Source: Chthoniobacterales bacterium (lineage in GTDB: Bacteria > Verrucomicrobiota > Verrucomicrobiia > Chthoniobacterales > JACTMZ01). From it: 36,717 nt of DNA. Below, one piece after another: positions 31,748 to 36,717 of the stretch. Below the pieces are notes generated by a model, which saw only the letters and a program-made list of their open reading frames with translations, searched no databases and was not told the origin of the DNA. Position numbers and translations under genes: made by a program. Position 1 is the stretch's first letter. Every line of letters begins with the position of its first letter. The DNA lies in NCBI GenBank assembly GCA_014879535.1, contig JACSRX010000063.1, positions 1-36,717 on the forward strand. Reading direction: 5' to 3'.

Positions 31748-34353
31748 TCGCCGAGTGCCGACGACTCTCCGACGCCCCTGCGCCCCATGATCCATGGAGG
31801 TTGTGGGGCCCCTATGTCGCCTCTCGCCAATGGGGCACCGTGCGGGAGGACTACAGCAAGGACGGCGACGCGTGGAATTACTTCCCCCACGAGCACGCGC
31901 GCAGCCGGGCCTACCGCTGGGGCGAGGACGGCATTTTCGGCATCTGCGACCGCGAGCAGCGGCTGTGCTTCGCGCCCGCGTTCTGGAACGGGCGCGACGC
32001 CATCCTCAAGGAGCGCTTTTTCGGACTCACCGGACCGCAGGGCAACCACGGCGAAGACGTGAAGGAAGCCTACTGGCACCTCGAAGCGGCCCCGACGGCG
32101 TCGTGGCTCCGCGCCCTCTACCGCTACCCGCAACGGGCCTTCCCCTACGAGGATCTGGTGGCAGCCAACGCACGGCGCTCCCACGACGATCCGGAATACG
32201 AACTTGAAGACACGGGCGCGCTCGAGGGCGGACGCTTCTTCGACATCGAGGTGGCCTATGCCAAAGCCGCGCCCGAGGACATCCTCATCCGCATTTCCGC
32301 CACCAACCGCGGACCCGAACCATCACCGCTCTGGATTCTCCCGACCCTGTGGTTCCGCAACCGCTGGTCGTGGGATCCGTCGCGCCCCAAGACCGCGTCG
32401 CTGCGGGCCGTGCCGGACGCACTGGTCGCCGCGCACGAGGAATTGCTCGGGGAATGGGCGTTGGAGGGCCCTCCGGCGGAGGAGGTTCTTTTCACCGAGA
32501 ACGAGACGAACAACATGATGCTCTTCGGCAGCCCGAATGCATCGCCGTTCACCAAGGACGCCTTCCACCGCCGCATCATCGGCGGCGAGCGGGACGCCGT
32601 GAACCCTCGGCACACAGGGACCAAGGCGGCCCCCGTTTATCGACGGGAGATTGCGCCGGGCGAAACGTGGACGCTCAAACTCCGGCTGCGTGACGCCAAA
32701 AACGCGAAGAATGGGGACAGCGGGGATTTCGACCGGGTCATGGAGCAGCGCTCGCGCGAATGCGCGGAGTTCTACGCAGACCTCGCGTCACCCAACCTCG
32801 AACCCGAGTTGCGGAAAATCCAGCGGCAGGCCTTTGCCGGACTCAAATGGAACATGCAGTTCTACCACTACGACGTGGGCAGGTGGCTGGACGGCGACCC
32901 GGCCTTTCCGCCACCGCAGCGGACCACGACGCGCAACCGTCAATGGAGGCACTTCATCGCCCACGATGTGATCTCGATGCCGGACGACTGGGAATACCCG
33001 TGGTTCGCCTGCTGGGACCTGGCCTTCCACACGATTCCGTTCTCCCTCACCGACCCCGCCTCGGCCAAGCACCAGCTCAAACTGCTCCTCAAGGAATGGT
33101 ATATGCATCCCAACGGGCGCCTCCCCGCCTACGAGTGGAATTTCGGCGACCCGAATCCCCCGGTGTATGCGTGGGCCGCGCTGCGGACGTATTTTGCCGA
33201 CGCACGCCGCACCGGAAACCACGACCGCAGGTTCCTTGAGCATGTTTTCCATTCCCTCCTCATCAATTTCACCTGGTGGGCCAACGGGGCGTCGCGCGAC
33301 GAACAACTGGAGGTGTTCGGCGGGGGATTTCTCGGCCTCGACAATGCAAGCCCCTTCAACCGCAGTGAGGATCTCCCTGCGGGCGGATACCTCGTGCAGA
33401 GTGACGGCACGAGCTGGATGGCCATGTTCGCCCTCAACATGCTGCTCATGGCCCTCGAACTCTCGCGGGAGAACCTCGCCTACCAGCCGCTGGCGGGGAA
33501 ATTCCTCATGCACTTCCTCTACATCTGCTCGTCGCTCGACATCGGCGGCGAAAAGGGCGCGGACCTTTGGGATGAGGAGGACGGGTTTTACTACGACCAG
33601 CTACATCTGCCCGGCGGACGGCGCATCCCGATCAAGCTCCGCTCGATCACCGGGCTCATCCCGCTCTTCGCCGTCGAAACCGTTCCCGCCGACCTTGCGG
33701 CGATCGGGCGCCCGTTGGTCAACCGCTGGCAATGGTTCATCGACCGGCGCCCCGACATGGAAAAGCGGTCCAACCGCTGGCGGCAGGCCAACGGTGCAGG
33801 CGATCACCTGTTCTCCCTCCTCACCCGTCGGCGCCTCGAGCGGCTCCTGGCCACGCTCCTCGACGAGAAGGAATTCCTCGGCCCCTACGGGATCCGCTCG
33901 CTTTCGCTCTGCCACCGCGACAACCCCTACGAACTCAAGCTCGACGGCCACACCTACCGCGCGGACTACGCCCCCGGCGAATCCACCTCGGGCCTCTTCG
34001 GCGGCAACTCGAATTGGCGCGGCCCCGTCTGGATGCCGGTGAACTACCTCGTGATCGAGTCGCTCCGCAAATACCACACGTTCTACGGTGACGACTTCAC
34101 CGCGGAGTTCCCCACCGGTTCGGGATACCGCCTGCACCTCGGCGCCATTGCGGATGAGTTGACCTCGCGTCTCACGTCATTGTTCCTGCCGGGGCCGGAG
34201 GGGACGAGGCCGTGCGACGGCGGCAGGGAGGGCGACCCGCTGCTGTTCCACGAATATTTCCATGCGGAAACCGGACGCGGGCTCGGCGCGAGCCACCAGA
34301 CCGGATGGACCGCCTGCATCGCCGACCTCCTGCAACGCGGCCGCGCGACCTGA
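31744..34353 (+). CDS. GH63-like (MGH1-type) glucosidase
   Basis: This encodes 869 residues from the GTG at 31744, which overlaps the upstream stop in GTGA (31744-31747). The family is the large bacterial and fungal group annotated as glucosidase with a mannosylglycerate-hydrolase/GH63-like (alpha/alpha)6 barrel. Recognisable pieces: EDYSKDGDAWNYFPHEHARS and YRWGEDGI near the N-terminus, then a beta-sandwich domain. In the barrel are WRHFIAHDVISMPDDWEYPW, GDPNPPVYAWA, NRWRQANGAGDHLFS, and the GH63-type SNWRGPVWMPVNYLVIESL. It ends with LLFHEYFHAETG and SHQTGWTACIADLL. There is no signal peptide, so it probably acts inside on alpha-glucosides or compatible-solute glycosides. The exact substrate is unknown. 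Confidence 0.88.
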   Translation: MIAECRRLSDAPAPHDPWRLWGPYVASRQWGTVREDYSKDGDAWNYFPHEHARSRAYRWGEDGIFGICDREQRLCFAPAFWNGRDAILKERFFGLTGPQGNHGEDVKEAYWHLEAAPTASWLRALYRYPQRAFPYEDLVAANARRSHDDPEYELEDTGALEGGRFFDIEVAYAKAAPEDILIRISATNRGPEPSPLWILPTLWFRNRWSWDPSRPKTASLRAVPDALVAAHEELLGEWALEGPPAEEVLFTENETNNMMLFGSPNASPFTKDAFHRRIIGGERDAVNPRHTGTKAAPVYRREIAPGETWTLKLRLRDAKNAKNGDSGDFDRVMEQRSRECAEFYADLASPNLEPELRKIQRQAFAGLKWNMQFYHYDVGRWLDGDPAFPPPQRTTTRNRQWRHFIAHDVISMPDDWEYPWFACWDLAFHTIPFSLTDPASAKHQLKLLLKEWYMHPNGRLPAYEWNFGDPNPPVYAWAALRTYFADARRTGNHDRRFLEHVFHSLLINFTWWANGASRDEQLEVFGGGFLGLDNASPFNRSEDLPAGGYLVQSDGTSWMAMFALNMLLMALELSRENLAYQPLAGKFLMHFLYICSSLDIGGEKGADLWDEEDGFYYDQLHLPGGRRIPIKLRSITGLIPLFAVETVPADLAAIGRPLVNRWQWFIDRRPDMEKRSNRWRQANGAGDHLFSLLTRRRLERLLATLLDEKEFLGPYGIRSLSLCHRDNPYELKLDGHTYRADYAPGESTSGLFGGNSNWRGPVWMPVNYLVIESLRKYHTFYGDDFTAEFPTGSGYRLHLGAIADELTSRLTSLFLPGPEGTRPCDGGREGDPLLFHEYFHAETGRGLGASHQTGWTACIADLLQRGRAT

Positions 34354-34391
34354 GACCGGGAGCGGAAAATCATCCGGACCTTCTTGTCATC

Positions 34392-34422
34392 GCAGCCCGG
34401 AACATCCAGTCTTGAGGGCTGC
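34392..34422 (+). promoter_or_regulatory. Stem-loop between the glucosidase gene and ilvE
   Basis: GCAGCCC (34392-34398) pairs perfectly with GGGCTGC (34416-34422) across a 17-base loop, about 30 bases before the ilvE ATG. It has no T-run. It could be a transcript end for the glucosidase operon or a leader hairpin of ilvE. A TTGTCA at about 34385 might be a -35 box but has no good -10. Confidence 0.35.
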
Positions 34423-34451
34423 CCGGTGCGCAAATCCCGAGCCCTCATGCC

Positions 34452-35321
34452 ATGAAAATTTATCTCAATGGAAATCTCGTCCCGAAGGAACAGGCCACCG
34501 TCTCGGTGTTCGACCACGGGTTGCTTTACGGCGACGGCGTGTTCGAGGGCATCCGTTTCTATTCCGGTCGCGTCTTCCGCCTCGACGACCACATCGACCG
34601 CCTCTACCGCTCGGCCCGCGCCATCGCCCTGTCGATCCCTCTCGACCGCGACGCCATGTCGCAGGCCGTCCTCGACACGATCCGCGCCAACGGCATGTCC
34701 GACGGCTATGTGCGCCTCGTGGTCACCCGCGGCGAGGGATCCCTCGGCCTGTCCCCGAAAAGCTGCCCCACGCCGACCGTGTTCGTCATCGCGGCCGGCA
34801 TCACGCTCTACCCGGAGGAAATGTATCGCAACGGGCTCAAGCTGGTGACCTGCAGCACGCGCCGCATCGCCCACGGCGCGCTCAGCCCGATGGTCAAATC
34901 GCTCAACTACCTCAACAACATCATGGCCAAGATCGAGGCCGAACAGGCGGGCGCCGGCGAGGGCCTCATGCTCAACGAGCAGGGCTACGTCGCCGAATGC
35001 ACGGGGGACAATGTGTTCATTGTCCGCGACGGCCGTCTCGTCACCCCCCCCATCGCCGCCGGCGCCCTCGCCGGCGTCACGCGCGCGGTCGTGTTCGAGC
35101 TCGCCCGGCAGCTCGGCATCGACATCCGCGAGGAGGACATCACCCGCTACGACATCTACACCGCCGACGAATGCTTCCTCACCGGCACCGCCGCGGAGAT
35201 CATCCCCGTTGTCGAACTCGACTCCCGTCCGATCGACGACGGCAAGCCGGGGCCGCTCACCCTGCGTTTGACGGAACTCTTCCGCGAGTTGACTCGCACC
35301 ACGGGCACGCCGATTGGTTGA
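34452..35321 (+). CDS. ilvE: Branched-chain amino acid aminotransferase (class IV)
   Basis: This is a 289-residue fold-type IV PLP enzyme interconverting Leu/Ile/Val and their 2-oxo acids with glutamate as amino donor. Features: MKIYLNGNLVP and VSVFDHGLLYGDGVFEGIR (18-36), Arg in RLVVTRG, PLP lysine Lys149 in MVKSLNYLNN, Glu183 in YVAECTGDNVF, and AGALAGVTRAVV and FLTGTAAEI in the phosphate-binding region. This pattern is typical of the Methanocaldococcus/Thermotoga-type BCAT, and D-amino acid transaminases are a less likely alternative. It is followed after six bases by mcsA, so ilvE, mcsA and mcsB form one run. Confidence 0.93.
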   Translation: MKIYLNGNLVPKEQATVSVFDHGLLYGDGVFEGIRFYSGRVFRLDDHIDRLYRSARAIALSIPLDRDAMSQAVLDTIRANGMSDGYVRLVVTRGEGSLGLSPKSCPTPTVFVIAAGITLYPEEMYRNGLKLVTCSTRRIAHGALSPMVKSLNYLNNIMAKIEAEQAGAGEGLMLNEQGYVAECTGDNVFIVRDGRLVTPPIAAGALAGVTRAVVFELARQLGIDIREEDITRYDIYTADECFLTGTAAEIIPVVELDSRPIDDGKPGPLTLRLTELFRELTRTTGTPIG

Positions 35322-35327
35322 ACCATC

Positions 35328-35819
35328 ATGCTCTGCGATGTCTGCCAGAAATCCGAGGCGTCCGTCTACTACACCCGCATTGTCGAAGGGAAGGTGCAGA
35401 CGGTGAACCTGTGCGAATCCTGCGCGAAGGACAAGGGTGTGGATGAATCGGCCAGTTTCACCACGGCCGACCTTCTTCTGGGGCTCGGCGCCACCCGGCA
35501 GATCGAGCGCAGCCAACCGTCCCAGCATTGCCCGGTGTGCGGCTTCACCCAGGCCGACTTCAAGAAAACCGGTCGCCTCGGCTGCAGCGCCTGCTACGAC
35601 ACGTTCGCCGACGGGCTGGCCAACCTTCTCCGCGGCATGCACAAGGGCCTCAAGCACACGGGCAAAATGCCCGCGCACCTGTCACGCCGCTTCGCCATGG
35701 CCGACCGGGTGAAATCCCTGGAAACCGAATTGAAGCAGGCCGTGCAGGATGAGAAATACGAGGAGGCGGCCCGTCTCCGCGACGAAATCCAGAAGCTCGA
35801 GCACGAACTGCAGGCATGA
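35328..35819 (+). CDS. mcsA: McsA, zinc-finger activator of protein arginine kinase
   Basis: This 163-residue protein has four Cys-x2-Cys pairs: Cys3/Cys6, Cys29/Cys32, Cys68/Cys71 and Cys86/Cys89, forming two zinc-binding modules. A C-terminal UVR motif coiled coil (about 126-161, LETELKQAVQDEKYEEAARLR) follows. In Bacillus, McsA binds zinc and activates the arginine kinase McsB, which marks proteins for ClpCP. The gene lies directly before mcsB and overlaps it by four bases (ATGA, 35816-35819), supporting complex formation here too. The zinc sites and UVR motif are seen directly; the kinase-activator role is by family. Confidence 0.94.
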   Translation: MLCDVCQKSEASVYYTRIVEGKVQTVNLCESCAKDKGVDESASFTTADLLLGLGATRQIERSQPSQHCPVCGFTQADFKKTGRLGCSACYDTFADGLANLLRGMHKGLKHTGKMPAHLSRRFAMADRVKSLETELKQAVQDEKYEEAARLRDEIQKLEHELQA

Positions 35820-36717
35820 AGTTCGAGGACATCACGGCCAATCCCGGCCAGTGGCTGCAGGGCGAGGGGCCCCATGGCAAGATCGTCGTCAGCAGCCGGA
35901 TCCGCTTCGCCCGAAATCTGCGCGAGCGCCCCTTCCCCGGATGGGCCAAAAAGGCCGAGCGCCTGCAGATTCTCGGCGAGATCCAGGACCACGTCGCCGC
36001 CATCCCCGCCATGCAGGACGGCTTCATCACCCCCCTGCCCGAACTTTCGTCCCTGCAGAAGCAGATCCTCGTCGAGCGCCATCTCGTCAGCCGCGAGCAC
36101 GCCTCGCGCAGCGCGGGCAGCGCGGTGGCCATCAGCCACGACCAGCAGCTCAGCATCATGGTCAACGAGGAGGACCACTTGCGCATGCAATCCCTCCTGC
36201 CGGGACTCCAGTTGCGCGAGGCCTACAGGATCAACAACGAGGCCGACCTTTTCCTCGAGGACCGCCTCCCCTATGCGTTCCATCCCGATCTGGGCTACCT
36301 GACCGCGTGTCCGACCAACGTCGGCACCGGCCTGCGCGCCTCCGCCATGGTGCACCTTCCGGGGCTCGTCCTCGCCGAGCAGATCAACCAGATCGTCAAC
36401 TCCGTCGGCAAGATCGGCTTGGCCGTGCGCGGCCTCTACGGCGAGGGCACGGAGGCACTCGGCAACCTCTTCCAAGTCTCCAACCAGACCACCCTCGGCG
36501 AGAACGAGGAGGAAATCATCGACCGTCTGGTCAAGGTCATCGAACAGGTGATCGAGCACGAGCAGAACGCACGGCAGACCCTCCTTGAGCGCCGGGCCAA
36601 CATGCTCCTCGACCAGATCGGCCGCGCCTACGGCGTCCTCGGCCACGCCCGCTCCATCGCCTCGAAGGAGGCCCTCAACCTCCTCTCGATCGTCAAGCTC
36701 GGCGCCGACCTCGGCAT
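35816..36717 (+). CDS. mcsB: McsB, protein arginine kinase (3' partial)
   Basis: About 300 residues are visible and the gene runs off the window. It belongs to the phosphagen (guanido) kinase fold family: SSRIRFARNL (26-35, phosphate-binding arginines), VNEEDHLRM (116-124), ACPTNVGTGLRASAM (164-178, the CPTN Cys165 signature), and SVGKIGLAVRGLYGEGTE and SNQTTLGENEEE (222-233). There is no N-terminal alpha domain of creatine/arginine kinases, as expected for McsB. The enzyme phosphorylates arginine residues in proteins, which are then degraded by ClpCP. clpC is a likely next neighbour but is not in view. Confidence 0.94.
   Translation, partial: MKFEDITANPGQWLQGEGPHGKIVVSSRIRFARNLRERPFPGWAKKAERLQILGEIQDHVAAIPAMQDGFITPLPELSSLQKQILVERHLVSREHASRSAGSAVAISHDQQLSIMVNEEDHLRMQSLLPGLQLREAYRINNEADLFLEDRLPYAFHPDLGYLTACPTNVGTGLRASAMVHLPGLVLAEQINQIVNSVGKIGLAVRGLYGEGTEALGNLFQVSNQTTLGENEEEIIDRLVKVIEQVIEHEQNARQTLLERRANMLLDQIGRAYGVLGHARSIASKEALNLLSIVKLGADLG

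Overview
This GC-rich window (36.7 kb) most likely comes from a member of the Verrucomicrobiota. That is an inference from gene content: two PEP-CTERM secreted proteins, two DUF1800-DUF1501 pairs (families abundant in Planctomycetes and Verrucomicrobia), SGNH hydrolases combined with TPRs, a secreted GH13 enzyme ending in a calcium-loop-like repeat and beta modules, and an McsA-McsB pair outside an obviously Firmicute context. Few of the chosen starts have a clear Shine-Dalgarno sequence.

Layout. 1-700 (+): end of an Ala/Pro-rich membrane-anchored protein, then thioredoxin. 837-6682 (-): a surface block with two PEP-CTERM proteins and two large SGNH-hydrolase/TPR proteins; a good terminator separates two of these genes. 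6777-7127 (+): tmRNA with its own promoter. 7159-11628 (-): proC, a TPR lipoprotein-size secreted protein, a D,D-carboxypeptidase and a UvrD-family helicase; genes overlap at two of three junctions. 11629-11753: an intergenic gap packed with inverted repeats. 11754-14980 (-): first DUF1800-DUF1501 pair. 15254-15325 (-): tRNA-Lys. 15396-17042 (-): CBS/DRTGG-regulated family II pyrophosphatase. 17126-19833 (-): second DUF1800-DUF1501 pair. 19977-22263 (+): a protein built from eleven 32-residue repeats, then a nitrilase-superfamily amidase. 22378-25728 (-): a 1116-residue exported GH13 enzyme.

25765-27088 is the accessory part. It has an IS110-type transposase remnant, then an AT-rich orphan gene enclosed by inverted copies of a TGACCCCTTTT motif, each next to a small palindrome, then a stretch with no convincing gene. 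This is the best candidate here for something undescribed.

27089-30756 (-) is a compact housekeeping run: 2-hydroxyacid oxidase, Dtd, a tandem NDK-like protein whose first half has lost its active site, and aspartate aminotransferase. Divergently from it, 30851-34353 (+) holds an alpha/beta hydrolase translationally coupled to a GH63-like glycosidase. Then follow branched-chain aminotransferase and the McsA/McsB protein-arginine-kinase pair, with mcsB cut by the window end.

The most notable points are the inverted-repeat cassette, the degenerate tandem NDK, the exact 32-residue repeat protein, the SGNH protein lacking its expected catalytic His, the structured proC leader, and the module apparently inserted inside a fibronectin III fold of the GH13 enzyme.
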